A DNA stretch of 64,000 bases from contig NC_088775.1 in the NCBI RefSeq assembly GCF_954871325.1, positions 13,307,561-13,371,560 on the forward strand, written 5' to 3'. The first letter of the stretch is position 1. The number at the start of each line of letters is the position of its first letter. Below, piece after piece: positions 1 through 13,733 of this stretch. The notes beneath the pieces were generated by a model. It was not told the DNA's origin. It saw nothing but the letters and a program-made list of their open reading frames with translations, and did no database searches. The DNA comes from Gordionus sp. m RMFG-2023 (lineage: Eukaryota > Nematomorpha > Gordioida > Chordodea > Parachordodidae). A program made the position numbers and the translations under genes.

Positions 1-263
1 AAAAAAGTAAATGTTCAATCAAAAAAGGAAAATTTTCATTCAAAAAAGGAAAATCGTTATTTTTTTTTATTTTAAATATTTTCTTTTCGCTAACCCTAGT
101 CATTTTTAATTTTCTTAACTCTTCTCAATTTATTTTTCTTCTAATTATTGATAAATCTTTTTTGTCTGAATTTCACTTAATTTTTATTTCTCATTAGCAT
201 CAAAAATATTTTTATTATTATTTTTTACATATCAAATTATTTCATTACAATTACCATGATTAT

Positions 264-1602
264 CAGAGACCTGCAGAGGCAGCATTTGTCCCAGAATTTT
301 TTCAAAAAAATTTTTGGCTCGGCCAGATTTTTTTTTATTTTATTTCATTTATTTTAAATTTTCTGGCTAATAATGTCGATTTAAAATATTCGGTTTTAAA
401 ACATAGGGCCCGGCCCTTCCCGGGTATTTTTTTTAGAAAATTTTTTAGGCCCGACCAGGTTATTTAAAAAAGGTTTAAACTCGGCCCAGCCCAGGTATAT
501 TTTAATAAAATTAAAATACAACTCAGCCCGTGAAAGATAAAAATTTTGGAATTCTAATAAATCGTTCCTTTATTCATTCTTTTTATATTGATAAAATATA
601 TTCAATTTTTATTATTATAATAGATAGTTCAAAAAACCTCTTTTTCTAAATCTTTTTGCTTTTAGGAAATGTCTTATTTAAATTTTTTTTAAATATGGAA
701 CTTAATATCCTCAAATTTTTTAGAATTTGATTTTGTCTAATTTTTTGAGAATTGAGTGATAAAAATAATAAATTTAAATAAAATCACAAAAACTAAGCCA
801 TCAATTTAATCATTAATAGAATCTTCAAATCCACAAATATTCTTTTTATGCTGGAACCCTCTCATAGCCCTGACAATCAAATCAGACCTAATAGGATGAT
901 GCTAGTCCCTTAGAACCAAACACTCGTTTGGGATTGTGTATATCGAGATCTTTTTCTGTCAACTCTATCATGAAAGCGAAAATACAAAGACAAATAAATA
1001 TAGACATCTTAATCTTTTGTTTGTTCCGGTAATCTCAGACACCTGTGGATCATTTGGACCCCAAACCCTAAAATTATTAAAATTTTTATAAACTAAAGTC
1101 GGGTGGATTTAGATCAGAGGTCGGCCATAGTTCGATATACTAGGTAACCTTATGAATAAGAAGGATAAATCAATCAATACATTCAAGGCAAATTCTATAA
1201 TCTACAATGTTGATATGCTGGATTTCCACGAAAGTAAGATTTTTTAAAATTTAAAACTCAACAGCAGTAAACGATATAAAATTTAGAAATTCAGAATTAT
1301 CATTTGAAAGTAAATGTCAATATATATATAAATAATCAGGCGCGTACGCAGGAATTAGGTCTGGGGGAGGGGGCGGGGAGATAATAAAAGTTTTTAAGAA
1401 ATATTATTATTAATTAAAAATACTAAGCATAAATTTATTAGGACTAATAACTAATACACAATTTTAAACTAATGTGAATTAAATAAATTATATATAAAAA
1501 AACACCCGGGCTGGGCCTGATTTTTAAAAAAACCCGGGCCGGAAATAATTTTTAAAAAAAATCTGGGCCGTGTCCTGCAAATGGTACCTCTGCAAGGCTC
1601 TG
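264..1602. mobile_element. hAT-like non-autonomous repeat with CAGAG ends
   Basis: The two ends form an imperfect inverted repeat of about 28 bp: the left end reads CAGAGACCTGCAGAGGCAGC and the right end, read backwards, CAGAGCCTTGCAGAGGTACC. Both ends carry G+C-rich GGCCC/CCGGG blocks (about 400-510 and 1503-1580) that stand out from the A+T-rich background. No coding frame is visible inside. No convincing 8-bp target duplication flanks it, so this may be one decayed element or two neighbouring copies. Related GGGCC blocks recur near 40090, 47736, 51190, 52240 and 57650. Confidence 0.4.
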
Positions 1603-1839
1603 TTATTCTTCTTAAAAAAGAGAATGTTCTCTCATTAGTTTACTAAAGAGCTGTTAATATATATATAAGCATTTTAATACATTGGGAGTATAATCTAAAA
1701 TGTGTTTGAAATAATACAAAGCACCTATAGCATTTTTTGGGATTGTATCAACCATAGTTAATCTTTTAATCATAGTTATTCAGCTAATAAGGCATCATAA
1801 GATATTTTAACATCTTCATGATAAAAATCTAACAAACAT

Positions 1840-2350
1840 TTATATTTTTTTTCTATCACCATATGAAAAAGGTTGGGGACATTTGTTTTATAATACTCTT
1901 CTACTAATCCTATATTAATGTTTTGACGATGAGCTTGCTTGCTGCAAGTCTAGGGGGACAAATATTACACACGTATAGCTCTGCTTTTGACTCAACAATA
2001 ACATATAAAATATGAAATTCTTCATTAACATTAGCTCTAATTTCCTTGAGTTCTAATAAAATGCTCTCCGCTATTCTCATCTTCTTAATCAAGTCAATGT
2101 TATGTTTTTGAAAAGTATTACATAAAATAGGTGTATAATTAAATAATAGATTCTAATGAGAAAAAAAATTTGGAATAAGTATTGAATCCAATAATTTTCT
2201 CGCTTCTGAGGAATTTCTTTCAAGCCATTGTGATATTTCAGTAATAGCAATAATAATCGGCTCTTCTAACTCCATAAAAGCTGTTACTGCTTGATGGCGG
2301 AGACTCGATCTCGTTGGAAGCTTGCAATTTCTTTCTCCCTGTTGGACAAG
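1840..2350 (-). pseudogene. hAT transposase C-terminal remnant (DUF4371/ZMYM1-like)
   Basis: Read on the minus strand, the segment starts with CKLPTRSSLRHQAV, matching the CPTRW-type motif before the C-terminal half of ZMYM1/THAP12-like hAT transposases. A helical stretch with ISQWLERNSSEARKLLDSI follows, then the LLELKEIRANVNEEFHILY helix and a short PPRLAASK motif (family form PR.xxRQ). One in-frame stop interrupts it near the middle. The RNase H catalytic domain and the dimerisation tail are absent. The 60-codon open piece at 1910-2092 is part of it. This is a decayed fragment, not the element at 2482-6967. Confidence 0.55.
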
Positions 2351-3568
2351 GAGTTTCAGAGATAATTATTATTTGACTAGAAATTTAGATAAATATTACG
2401 CCACTAGAATTTGAAAATAATAGGTAAATTACGCCAAGAAAAACTTGAAATTGAAATTAATTGATAAAAAAACTTAGTAGACAGTGGCGTAGTCAATGGG
2501 GGGGGGGGGGTTGAACCCCCCCAATCACCCCTCAAAAAAAAATTTTTTTTAATTTTTTTTAATTTTATTTAAAAAACTGTTTCAATTTAGAAATAAAATA
2601 AATAATATATACGATATTAAAATGAAATATATTTTTATGAACTAATAAAATATTAAATAACAATTAAATATATATTGTAAATATATTTTTATTGTTTAAT
2701 TAGATATTTTAAATTTAATAATAAAATTTAAATTGTTAAACTAAATTTAGATAGTTTTTAAAATTTTTATTTAATTCCCACATGGGAAAATTTTTACTAA
2801 ATAAAGGTATATTTAAATTGATTTAGAAAATTTATGTAATTTGATTTAGAAATAAAAAAATCCTCAAATGACAATGGTAATGGTATTCACTTTTATAATA
2901 TCTTTTATTTAAATCTTGCAATTAGAAATACAACCAACATACTCAGGGAAAACAAATGAGTTAGCTAAAATAAAATCATCAAATGATAATGGCATAATTC
3001 TAAATTATCATTTATAAGTTCTCTTAATTTTTATAATTAGAAAAATTATGTATTATTAAAGAATCTGAGCTCTCAGTTGATTTGGCTGGAAAATTATCAA
3101 ATGATGGTATGGTATTTTATAATATAATTGAGTTCTATTTTTTTATTTGTAAATTATATTTTCATTGAGTTATTAAAATTTTGCTATGTGCTTTATTTAG
3201 TTATAACCCTTTTTTATATGAAAAGCTCATCATTTTGATTATTGTAAATTCCCAAATAATCTTTAGATATTACAACATTCACAAGTAGAGTTGGGCAGTA
3301 TTGTGAAAACTTGTATCTTAGATAAAAACAAATAATTTCCTTCTATGTCTTACCCTGTCTTTAAATTTGTAATAGATAACTTGAATCTTTATTTAAGATA
3401 TATTTTTAATAAACTATATTCTTTTCTTGTTGTGCTGCTCAGGTCTTAACTCTACAATTCACATTGAAATATATATTTTAAAATTTAAAAAAAAATATAG
3501 AAAATCAATGTCCTCAAAAAGATATTTCATTATACTTAAAATTTCAGTTTAAAATTGATAATGAAAAA

Positions 3569-5648
3569 TTGTTGGCTGTGGAAAATATTTGGGCACCTGA
3601 CATATGCTATAAATTTCCATTGTCTTTGGATAAAAGAAATTTAACATTTCAAACATCGTGGCTTAACAAATATAAGTGGCTTGCTTATTCAGCTAATGAA
3701 AAGGGAGCTTTTTGTAAAGTGTGCGTCATTTTTTACCAAGATATGCTGGACCCGGGTTACAAAAACTCAAAACATTGGTAAGTCAAGTATATACAAGATG
3801 GAAATATGCTCTTGAAAATTTTAATTATCATCAACAAAATAAATATCATCTCAATTCTTGTGAGATATCTGATGCTTTAAAAGCCATCTCTATGAATCAA
3901 AAGATATCAATATCTAATGTATTGAATAAAAAAAAATTGATATTGTTACAACCAACAGAGCTAGAATAATTATAATAATTGATGCAATCATTTGGCTAGT
4001 GAGGCAGGGCTTAGCATTAAGATCTCATAGAGTATCAGCTGGCCCCTTAACACTTTCATCTTCTCATAATGAAAGGAATTTTAAGGAATCGCTGAAACTT
4101 TTATGCAACAATAATGATAATTATATAAAGCTTTTTGAAAGCTCGGCTAAAAATGCCACCTACCTTAGTCCATGCATTCAAAATGAAATTATATCCATAT
4201 GCAATAAGTTTATATTGAAAGAAATTTCTACAAAAGTGAAAGCATCACCATTTTTTAGTGTTCTGGCGGATGAGACATCGGTTGTTGGTAACATAGAGCA
4301 ATTATCCATAGCAATAAGGTTTATTGATATGGAATCAGGTCATTATAAAATGAAGGAACTCTTTGTTCAATTTATTAATTTACATGACACTAAATCAGAG
4401 ACGATAGCCAAAGGAATTTTAGCATCCCTTCAAGATCTAGATTTAAATCTAATGAGAGGCCAGGGATATGATGGAGCTCCCTCAATGAGTGGTCATGTTA
4501 AGGGAGTGCAGCCAAGAATTAAAGAGCTTTATAGCACCGCTTTATATGTTCACTGCAGTTCACATTGCCTAAATTTGATGATATCTGAGGCATGTGAAAT
4601 TCGAGACATCCGGAACAGTTTACGTAAAATTTTTTTAATTTAATTGGAATTTATTAGATTTTATTATGTATTATAGATATCTTTTTATAATTTAATATAT
4701 TTTTCAAAATTTAGAAACAATTTCGTGGTTTGTGACTATTTCACACCATTCAAATAATCCAAAAAAAAACTAAAACGATTTTGCCCAACTAGGTTTATCG
4801 AAAGACAACAATCAGTGAGACTCTTCATAGAATTATATGAAGTTATTTTTGCGGCACTCGAATCCTACGTATCCAGCAAAGAAAAGGATTCCTCAGATGC
4901 TGAAAATTTTTTACAGGCGATTACGAAGCCACAATTTTTAATATCAATACAATGTGTATATTTTTATTTAATTATACTTATGATTTTAGCAAAATACTTC
5001 AAAAAATTAATTTGGATTTAAGAGAGGTTATGAATAGGGCAAAGGATATTGTTGAAATATTAACAAATACAGAGAAAGTGTGGAAGAAAAATTTCATGAT
5101 ATTTACAAGAAAGTAAAGGAGATCGCTAATTTGTTTGGGATTGAAATTTTTAAACCTAGAGTAGTTTTAGACAGTCAAATTTTAAATATTGATGTCTCTT
5201 CGATTGAGGATTTTTATAAAATAAATATTTTTATTCCCCTTATTGACACATTTTTATTTCAATTAAAAGAAAGATTTATTAGTCATTTATTTTAAAAAGT
5301 TTTTATTTTCTTATGCCGGTTGAGTCTGAATTGTTGATTACACATGAAACGCGAGAGGATATTAAGAAAATCTCAGAGTTTTATTCTGATGATTTATCAG
5401 GATCGTATGATAAGTTACTTTGCGATGTCGAATTTTGGTATAAAAATCTCGACAGAATAGAGTACTCTTTGAGACCTAAAAATGCTTTGCAGGCTCTTTC
5501 CATGTGTAATTGCACTTTAGATTCCCTGCCAAATATCAAAACATTACTTTTTATTTTAGCTACTTTACCGATTAGTACCTGCACCAATGAAAGGTCTTTT
5601 TCAACTTTGAAAAGTGAAAAGGTTAGCAGGGATCAAGGCAGAAAATAA
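3569..5648 (+). pseudogene. hAT transposase, DUF4371 / zinc-finger MYM type, broken
   Basis: The parts lie in family order. A TTF-type zinc-finger region (3569-3781: WLNKYKWLAYSANEKGAFCKVC) comes first. Next is a linker ending IIDAIIWLVRQGLALRSH (3970-4030). The DUF4371 catalytic core follows (4080-4640) with FFSVLADETS, RGQGYDGAPSMSG and YVHCSSHCLNL. The C-terminal hAT dimerisation segment is at 5313-5648 and contains LATLPISTCTNERSFSTLK. The frame changes near 3780 and 3970, and stops or frame changes separate the core from the tail (4640-5310), so it is a pseudogene or has unrecognised introns. Transposases of this family cut and paste hAT elements; this copy probably cannot. Confidence 0.8.
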
Positions 5649-5800
5649 AAGTTTTAAACGTATATTACGTGAATTTATTGATATTTAAATTAAAAAAATA
5701 TAATGATCACATATTCAAAAATAGTTTGCTATATATATTGACAATGTAATTTATCATAAATTGATCTTTTTTTAAAAAGTTAAAAATAAAAAATTGAACA

Positions 5801-5990
5801 TTAGTTTGTTAAGTAAATTGATTTATAAAATATAAAATTTAATATTAGTTTATAAACAAATTGATTTAAAATATAAAAGTTGTTTTTTAACAAAAAGAAA
5901 GAAACTGATTTATAAAATATTAGTTTATAAACAAATTGATTTAAAATATAAAAGTTGTTTTTAACAAAAAGAAAGAAACAATTTTTATTA
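5801..5990. repeat. Two-copy tandem duplication inside the hAT 3' region
   Basis: A unit of roughly 75 bp containing AGTTTATAAACAAATTGATT and ending AACAAAAAGAAAGAAAC occurs twice in a row with few changes. The minus-strand open frame over it (5801-6076) is a by-product of this A+T-rich duplication. Confidence 0.6.
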
Positions 5991-7079
5991 CATTTGAAAT
6001 ATTTTAAGTTACGCCATAAATGGCTTAAGGATGTAATAAAAAAAAACAATTTTTTATAGTTAATACTATTTAACAAAAAGGTTAAAAACCTATTTAAGAA
6101 ATAGCACCGATGAAAACCGTTTAAATGGATTAGCCCTTTTAAATATTTATAAGGAGATTATTCTAGATAAAAATTTGATTCTAGATGAATTAGCCAAATC
6201 TCAGAGAAAAGTATACCTCTCTTTATAAATTCAAATCTATGATTATCATATTTTCTTAGTCATAAAATTTTTATATGCAAAACTTAATTATAATGAATTC
6301 TTAGTCATAATAATTATGTATTTTTAATAAAAGTATTGCTTTTGCAATAAGAAATATTTATAGATTATTTTGTATTAATTATAATTGTTAAATTATATTT
6401 TTTAAAATACCGTACAAGAATTACATATATTTATTGAATTATATATTTTTTAAATATAGTTATTTACAATAAATTTTTAATATAATAATCTACATAAAAA
6501 TTTCTAAATTTCTAAATTTATTTTATTGTATATTATCATTAAAATAAAGCATAGTTAAATAAAGAGATTTTATTTATACTAAAGTATTTTAATAATAAAT
6601 AAAATCTATATCTAAAATTTAAAAAAGAATTATTTTTAACACTCAATCAGGTGTATTGAGTAATCTTAAAAAATGTAAGGTTCGAGGAGCAAATTTTTTT
6701 CTTTCTAAACTATATGGATTAATTTACATTTAACTAAACATAGATTAAATTTTTAGAATAATGTTTTCAGTGTTCAGTCGCTTATTAATCATAAATTTAG
6801 CCAAAATTGTTACTATTATTTTTTTTATTCATGCTTGTTACTATAGTGATTAGACACTAATAAAGCACATAATATTGCCAATATTTAAAAGTAGAGTTTG
6901 GGGGCTTCGGCCCCCAAAAAAATTTTAAACCCCCCCCCCCCATAGATAAATTCTGGCTACGCCACTGTTAGTAGATGAGTGTGATAAATAAATGTAATTA
7001 AATATATATATATATATATATGAGATAGGAATATATATTAACAAATATAAATTAATATTAACAATAATATTTTTGAAAA

Positions 7080-7170
7080 ATATAATCCGGCATCTGCATT
7101 TTTTGGCTTTGGGGGGAGGGGGGGGGAGGAATTTGTTCCCCTGCCCCCCCCCCCCGCTGCATACGCCAAT
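7080..7170. mobile_element. Solo hAT terminus of the CAGTGGCGTA family
   Basis: A G-run (7110-7128) and C-run (7139-7155) flank a short loop and are followed by GCTGCATACGCCAATG, a decayed copy of the TACGCCACTG end. No matching second end is visible. A similar decayed end, with CCCGTAGCCATGAATTTTC followed by a G-run, lies at 7946-8010. Confidence 0.4.
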
Positions 7171-7229
7171 GTAAATAATGTATATCTTTTTATGAAATAT
7201 TCCGTTATTTTAAATATTAAAGAGTTCAT

Positions 7230-8388
7230 ATATGTTTCGCAATAAAATCTTTTATATTTCGTTTAAAAAGGCAAAATATAATAAGTGTTTGTATTGCTTT
7301 TCTTTTCAATATTATTTCTTAAATTGATTTATTTTTAAAAATTGAAAATATCCCAGATGTAAAAAGTATCATCGGGTCGGGAATCAGGACCTTAATATAG
7401 TAAAAGTGGTCTCCTCAATATAATTAACATTGCATAAGTACTAGAAAAAATTATTAAAACTATATAATAAATATACCAATTAATAATAGTTAAAAAATCT
7501 TACTTTTATAGACGTATAAATGTAGGGCCGCTAATATTAAAAGAATTTGTAGAATTTTTATTTTTTTTAAATTTATAAGTATATAATACATCAATATATT
7601 ATATTAACAAAAAAATTTCAATTTGAAAAACATATATTTAATGGAAATTTTAATAAAAGTTTTAGTATAATATATTTTCAATTGAATTTTTTTATTTTTA
7701 TATATAAAATTATTAAATTCTGCGAATTGCTTAGTAAGCATTTTATTAAAAATTATGCAAAAACATAAATTGTTTACTTTAATTTTTTCCCAATATTTTT
7801 TTAAAAACTCTATTTAATATTTTATTTCTTTTCATTTTATTACTACTATCCTGTCCAATCCACATCCATTCTTGATATCCAGTCTTATTAAAAGATAGGT
7901 GTTTCATAAAGAGTCCATAGGCGCGTTTTAATCAAAAATGGCGTATCCAACCCGTAGCCATGAATTTTCTACAAAAAGTGGGGTGGGGGGGGGGGGTGGA
8001 TAAATTTTTTGGAACTATTTTTATTTGAACAAAAGTAATGGAATTTATTTATATTTTAAAAAATTTGGAACACAAATTAAAAATGATAGGGCCAATACAA
8101 ATTATGAATAATATAGTTTGTTTTTTTAAGAGGATAATATTTTATTTATTTTAAAAAAAAAAATTTTCACAAATTTTTCATTTACAAATTATAATTAAAA
8201 ATATATATTAAAAAACAAATAATATATTAAAAATGAATTAAAAAATATATATGTATAAAAGAGAAATGAGATAAAAAAAATAAAAAATTTTTATATAAAT
8301 CGGTGTTTAAATCACGACAAAATATAGCTATAATTCAAATAATAATTGTAAATTAAAACAAATCTTCATCAAATGTTATGCTCCATTA
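7230..8388. other. A+T-rich DNA without a gene
   Basis: Apart from the hAT end fragment at 7946-8010, no coding, RNA or repeat signal could be supported here. Confidence 0.5.
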
Positions 8389-8578
8389 TAGTGTTGTTAA
8401 ACGGCCCGATTTAATTGAAAAGGGGCTCGATTAAGATTTTAACCAAAATAATATTATGTAAAACTGTAGATTTTGCTCATAGATGCCAGAAAGATTTGAA
8501 CTTCTATTTACTAAATCTTGTAACTTACATAATATTACTCTTTTTAAAAATTGGCCAAAATCGGGTCGTTTAACACTA
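8389..8578. repeat. MITE of the TAGTGTTGTTAAACG family, copy 1
   Basis: It starts TAGTGTTGTTAAACGGCCCG and ends GGTCGTTTAACACTA, an imperfect inverted repeat. The interior has GATTTTGCTCATAGATGCC and AACCAAAATAATATTATG, which recur in the other copies (29981-30201, 36816-36979, 41484-41705, 42682-42871 and a fragment near 52750). No coding content. Confidence 0.55.
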
Positions 8579-8589
8579 CTTTATTTGGT

Positions 8590-10110
8590 AAGTGTATAGA
8601 ATATTATATCTCGAATTTGATTTTTAGAATTCTCAAAATAATTATATGAATTAGACTTTCTTATATTTTAAATACCAAATAATTTAAATTTTATCTTGTG
8701 AAGATTAAAAATGTAAAATATTATATTATCATTTCAAACTTTGACAACATCGAAGTTCATGTTAATTTAACGAAATAGTCTATGAAAGTGTTTTGATGAG
8801 ACAGTGCAAAGTTTTGTTTAGCTTATAATCCCATTTCTGAGCGCCAAAAAGCTTATTGAGTAATCATAGACATATCGTCGACTGAGATTACGTTATTTCG
8901 AATTTCTATCCGAAATGACTTTTATATATCATCACCTGAGGATTATAATATTCTATCTCTACATTTTGCAACTTTTCAGGACGTTTTTAAAAAATATTCT
9001 TCCTATTTTTAAAATGGTAAGAGCTATAAATTTGTTTTTTTCATTTTAAAGATCACACAAAAATAATATATGCAAATATAGTTTACCTGAAAATTGCAAT
9101 ATAATTTTTTAGATGTGGAAATATAATAAAATTTCCCAATTTAAATTGCAAAAAATTCGTTATTGTTCTCTGGAGATAGCATAAAAATCAAATTTCAAAT
9201 TCATGTTTTATTATTCTATATTCTTGTAAAACGAACATTTTTTCTTAAATTTGTTTCCAAAAATAAATTTAAAATGTTTGAAGACATTTAAAATGTAAAA
9301 AAAATTAAAATTATTTATCTATAAAACATAAATTCTATCAAATTTTGGGGAAAATTTTGAGAATGAACTTATATTATATTTATTCTTTTTTGGATATAGA
9401 ATGATTTAATCCTAAACATATCAAGCCAATTTAATTGGCGATAAAATGATCAAATGGTTATGTTTTAACAATCCTATTATATGAGTGAGAATATAATCCT
9501 TAATAAAACACTAAAAAAGCTCATAGTACAATTTAAATCTAAGTATCCCTATAAATCTATATTCATTTTTTTTGTAGGGATCGATAATTTTGATCTTAAA
9601 ATATACATTTTGGAAAAAAAATAAATTTTTTTAAAAAGTTGACATAGAATAATATAATCGTCAGACGACGATATATCAATTTTTTATAATTACACTATTC
9701 TATTTACATAAAAAAACAGAATTATTTATAAGATAAGTTAAATTATAGCCAATATAAAGTTATAAAATTAATTGGCCTTAGTTTATAAATTGTCTCAATC
9801 TAATTCTCAGGCAATGATATGCCTGATTTTCGTAAGGGCGATAGACTAATGACCGGTTTTTCATCATAAATTTAACAAATATTTCTAGAGAGCCTCTTTG
9901 AAGAACTTTGACCGGATAACATTTTTTTTTTAAATAACACTTATACTCATTTTTAAAAATTTCAATTATGCTTATAAAAAAGAAGTTTTTTCAACAGCTT
10001 CTATGTTTTTTTAAAAAAATATGGTTTATAATAGCAGTCATTTTTCGCGGGAAAGGAAGGCAGGGGAATGTGGCAGAATTTTTATGAAACTTAAATTGAT
10101 AATTACAAAA
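8590..10110. other. A+T-rich DNA without a gene
   Basis: No open frame, splice-consistent exon series or clear repeat could be supported in this stretch. Confidence 0.5.
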
Positions 10111-10119
10111 ACGGGCAAA

Positions 10120-10690
10120 TATTTTAAGTTAAGCTTGGTTACTCTAGTGCTGAATTCATAATTGTTAGAACAACTTCACACTTAAAATGTAGACGTTATA
10201 TTATTTATTTTTTGTCTATTAATTTTCATTAGGCAGTTAATAACAGAATTTAAAATTTACATGACGAAACACTAAATACTGGCAAAAACCGAATGCATAA
10301 TGCTTCTGCAGTTTTTGCGACTCTACTAATAATGAACTAAGGAAAAATATATTGTTCAACCTCCTTTACGATAATGTGACGTCATTTTTAATTTGCTTAT
10401 AACTCGTTTTTATTAGGCCGTTAATCCAACTAGTTTCAGAATTAAAATTTACTAATATACTAAACATGGGCATTTAATTCATTGCACCACCATTTATTAT
10501 ATTTTTTTAGCTATTAAAGTGATTAACGCATTAATTTCTACTAATGAAGCACTAAAGAATGATATATTTTCCATCGTTTATGCTTACAATAAATAGTTCG
10601 GCTAATTTAACACATAAGACGTGACATATTTTTTTTTATCTTACATATCAGGGTTTTAGCAGTTAGCCAAACTAATTGTGAAATTTAGAT
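10120..10690. repeat. Diverged tandem repeat, about three units
   Basis: Three blocks (about 10170-10262, 10360-10455, 10605-10690) share the order GTGACGT-like motif, a T-rich run, a TTAGGCxGTTAA-like motif and AATTTAAAATTTAC. Spacing is roughly 190-240 bp. The units are strongly diverged, so this is an old repeat of unknown origin. Confidence 0.35.
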
Positions 10691-10699
10691 TATATAACA

Positions 10700-11655
10700 T
10701 TTGTATTCTCTTAAGAATTTAAATATTTATATATAGAAAATTTTAAAGGGATCTTAGATACGCTTTTAAAAAGCTTAAAAGATACAAGGCACGCTGTATC
10801 TTAGAATACAAGTAATTGCGATAGTGCCCAAGCCCGATCATTAGGAAAATTAAATATTTTGAAGTCTGTAGGAATTGAGCCTAGCTATGAATTGGTGCAA
10901 AACACATTTATATTCACCCCTCCCCCACCATAAACACTATTTCATAAGTATCAATGATATCAAACAATATCGTAATGAATCCGTATCGATTAAGAATTTG
11001 GCAAAAATGCATCTCCACACTCTAATCCTATAACTTCCCGTTTTGTTTTAGGGTTATAAGGTAGTTATATCTGTATATAAAATGGAAATTGTTGTATAAT
11101 ATGCTTTATTAAATATAAATCGTAAATAAAATTAAGATTATTATAAACAGGCTAATAAATTGATATTTGTCAATTATAAAAAATACTTTCAATATTATAA
11201 ATTTGATATTATGACATATTAGGCCATATAAGAATAATTAACAATGTTCATATGCCAGTCTAAATACATTTAATTAACAATCTATGAATATTCATATTAT
11301 ATATATAATTAATTCATTTAAGAACTTAAAATCTATTTTTACATCATTTAGAGATTTTAATCTCCATTTTTGTGGGATAAAATAAAAAAAATATCTAAAA
11401 ATAAGAATATATTACTAAACTACAAAATACTGTGATTTAAATTTTAAAAAAATATTTATGATTTGATTATAAGATATAAAAAAAATAGAGTATATTATAA
11501 AATAATATAAATAAAATGAATAATTTACTAATATAAATTATTAAATTAAATATAATTTTTTTGTGTTGTTTTTCTGCCCAAAATTTTTAAATAACTAATT
11601 ATGATTAATTTGGGGTCTTTTTTTATAAATAAAAATGGTATAAAAAAATTACTTT
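10700..11655. other. A+T-rich DNA downstream of the coiled-coil gene
   Basis: No coding signal. A small inverted repeat around GATACGC...GCTTAAAAGATACAAGG (10750-10800) is visible. Confidence 0.4.
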
Positions 11656-11662
11656 TTATTTA

Positions 11663-13733
11663 TTACTTTAATTTTTTAAAATATTTTTTACGACGCCTTT
11701 TAGTTATCCAAATACACTTTTTTTTATGTTTTGAGCCCTTACAGCTCTTCGTTTTTAATAGTTCAATTATGGAAGGACATTGTTTTTTATCCATTTTAAG
11801 TTTATCACTGGTTCTTAAACTTATAACCTTGGTATTTGTTCGAGATAAAAATGAATTATTAGTGATGAGGCATAATTTAAAATCGAAGTCAACTCTTTCT
11901 GTACCATGTTTTACATATTTATTAATGATAGAACTTGATGCATCCTCAGTTTCCAGTGATTCCTCTTTAATTTCAGGAGTGAAAAACTCTGTTTTTATTG
12001 CCCTGTCTCGCACAAGAATAATGGTGGGCTAGTTTAAAATAAAAAAATATTAAAAGGGAAAGGATAATTGAGTATAGTCGGGTAATGGGCTAATCAGTGA
12101 ATTCGGCTCAATTAACAGATGGATGCCATAAAATCAATTAAGAATTGAGGTGCAAGTTTAATTTTTTTACTTCAACTTTCTCAAAGGTTGGTCTATCTAG
12201 TCAAACAAAACCCTGAGGCTATTTTTTGGCTAAAAGTCGGTTTATTAATTCTTGGAATTGGCTAATAATGCAACTATTACCCAACTATAATGGTTTGAAT
12301 AAATTTTGATATCAATAAAATAATTTGTTGCAATATGAAATTTCTTTGACTTAATATAATAATTTTTTTATTCTATTTAATATAACTTGCACTTAACATC
12401 ACATTTTATACATATATGTATATTGATTATAAAAATGAGGTAATCATTTTAAAAAAATCAAAAATTGAATAAAATATTTATAGTAAACACACATTTTTAA
12501 ATGGGGCACAGTTTTGAATATGATTATCACACATATTTGAGTTGGTATTAGTTGAGCAATTTAAAGAAGAAACTGAAATTGGAGATAATGGGCATAGCAA
12601 TATGGGTCGATTTATTATTTCACGGATATTCAGATCACAATTGCACTCTTTTCAAATTAACAAATATAAAAACAGTTTTTTTTTAAATAAAATTGAATAT
12701 ATATATATAATCCATTATTAGTAATCATATCATTAATGATTTAATTATAAATATATCATAAAATAAAACATTTTAATCTAAAGTTATTTATACTACCTTC
12801 CTTGTCATTAATACTAATCATATCATCAGATGAATCACAGTCATTAAATGCAATATCTATCTCAGTATTTGTATTATTGGAATAATTTAGTATTTTAACA
12901 GATTGTGTGACTTTGTTGTTTCATTTAAAAAAAAATAAGTTAGTTTTACTAATATTAAATTTTTTACTTTCATCAGTCTGACATTGTACATTTCTTGTTA
13001 TGGGCTTATCATTTATTTCTTGTTTTAACTAAGTAAAAAATAAATTTAAATCAATCTAAAATAATAAAAAAATACTTTATTTTTCTCAATCATTTTATTC
13101 AATCTTGCTGATATGAAAAAATAATTTAAATATCAATATAATATTTTACCTTCACAAAGCGTCAATTTTGACTTCAATCTTTGCTCACTATATAAATTAA
13201 TATTTATTATCATTTATCATTACGCTATTTTGGAAAATTATCAAATATTGTAGATTAAATTAAATATGTAAGAATATTCATGAAATTAATCATCAAAAAA
13301 CTATTAAACCTCTTTTCAGTTTCAACCAACTTAGCAACAGCCGCTTTATACTGTAGCATCTCATACTATTAATAAATGGCCATAAATATTATAAAACAAA
13401 TTTATTACATCTTTGCCTGCTAATTGATTTTGATGGTCTTTAAGTTGTTTCAAAATTTTTTCTTTTTCCTAATATGTACATATGTAATAAATTTAATTAA
13501 TTATATATATATACTAAATGCATCTCTAACATAGTATCTAATAAAACTTTAATCATATTTTCATAAGACTCAAATCCTCTAAAATAAATACTATACACAA
13601 TAATTTAATAAAAATCTCACTCTTCCCATGCCTTGGTTGCATCAAGCAAAATGTATGAAATATCATTATGAAATTGGGGATAGTTTAAAGATGATCCGTT
13701 CTGTATATTTTCTTTCATTGATTTCGGTAGCAT
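11663..13733 (-). CDS. Unrecognised coiled-coil protein, ten-exon host gene
   Basis: The gene was read by following GT/AG sites and phase. Exons, 5' to 3' on the minus strand: 13733-13621, 13578-13515, 13468-13409, 13365-13310, 13187-13150, 13107-13076, 13028-12968, 12910-12797, 12647-12493, 12028-11663. All phases agree and there is no internal stop. The first ATG is at 13733, giving about 352 residues; the open frame extends upstream to 13805 without an ATG, so a further 5' exon is possible. Residues roughly 40-125 are charged and heptad-like (EKEKILKQLKDHQNQLAGKD, then EQRLKSKLTLCE). The motif RNVQCQTDE follows, then a Cys- and Ser-rich middle. The tail is basic (KHKKKCIWITKRRRKKYFKKLK split by one Trp). 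The acceptor of exon 8 (AACAAAG) is the weakest. I do not recognise the family. It looks like a host gene, possibly cytoskeletal or nuclear; that is inference. Confidence 0.65.
12075..12287. repeat. TA-flanked MITE inside the last intron of the coiled-coil gene
   Basis: It starts TAGTCGGGTAATGGGCTAAT and ends CAACTATTACCCAACTA, an imperfect inverted repeat with TA on both sides, as in Tc1/mariner-like MITEs. It lies wholly in the intron between the exons at 12647-12493 and 12028-11663. Confidence 0.45.

Larger units (their letters stand above)
2482..6967 (+). mobile_element. hAT DNA transposon with exact 8-bp target duplication
   Basis: The element starts CAGTGGCGTAGTC and ends GGCTACGCCACTG, a classic hAT terminal inverted repeat. 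It is flanked by identical 8-bp copies of TTAGTAGA (2474-2481 and 6968-6975). Just inside each end lie runs of G and C (2500-2530, 6895-6945) that can fold as hairpins. A broken transposase lies at 3569-5648. The remaining 3' part (5650-6890) is A+T-rich without coding signal. The exact duplication suggests a fairly recent insertion, but the transposase is no longer a single frame. Shorter relatives sit at 17139-18284, and single ends near 7085-7166 and 7946-8010. Confidence 0.85.
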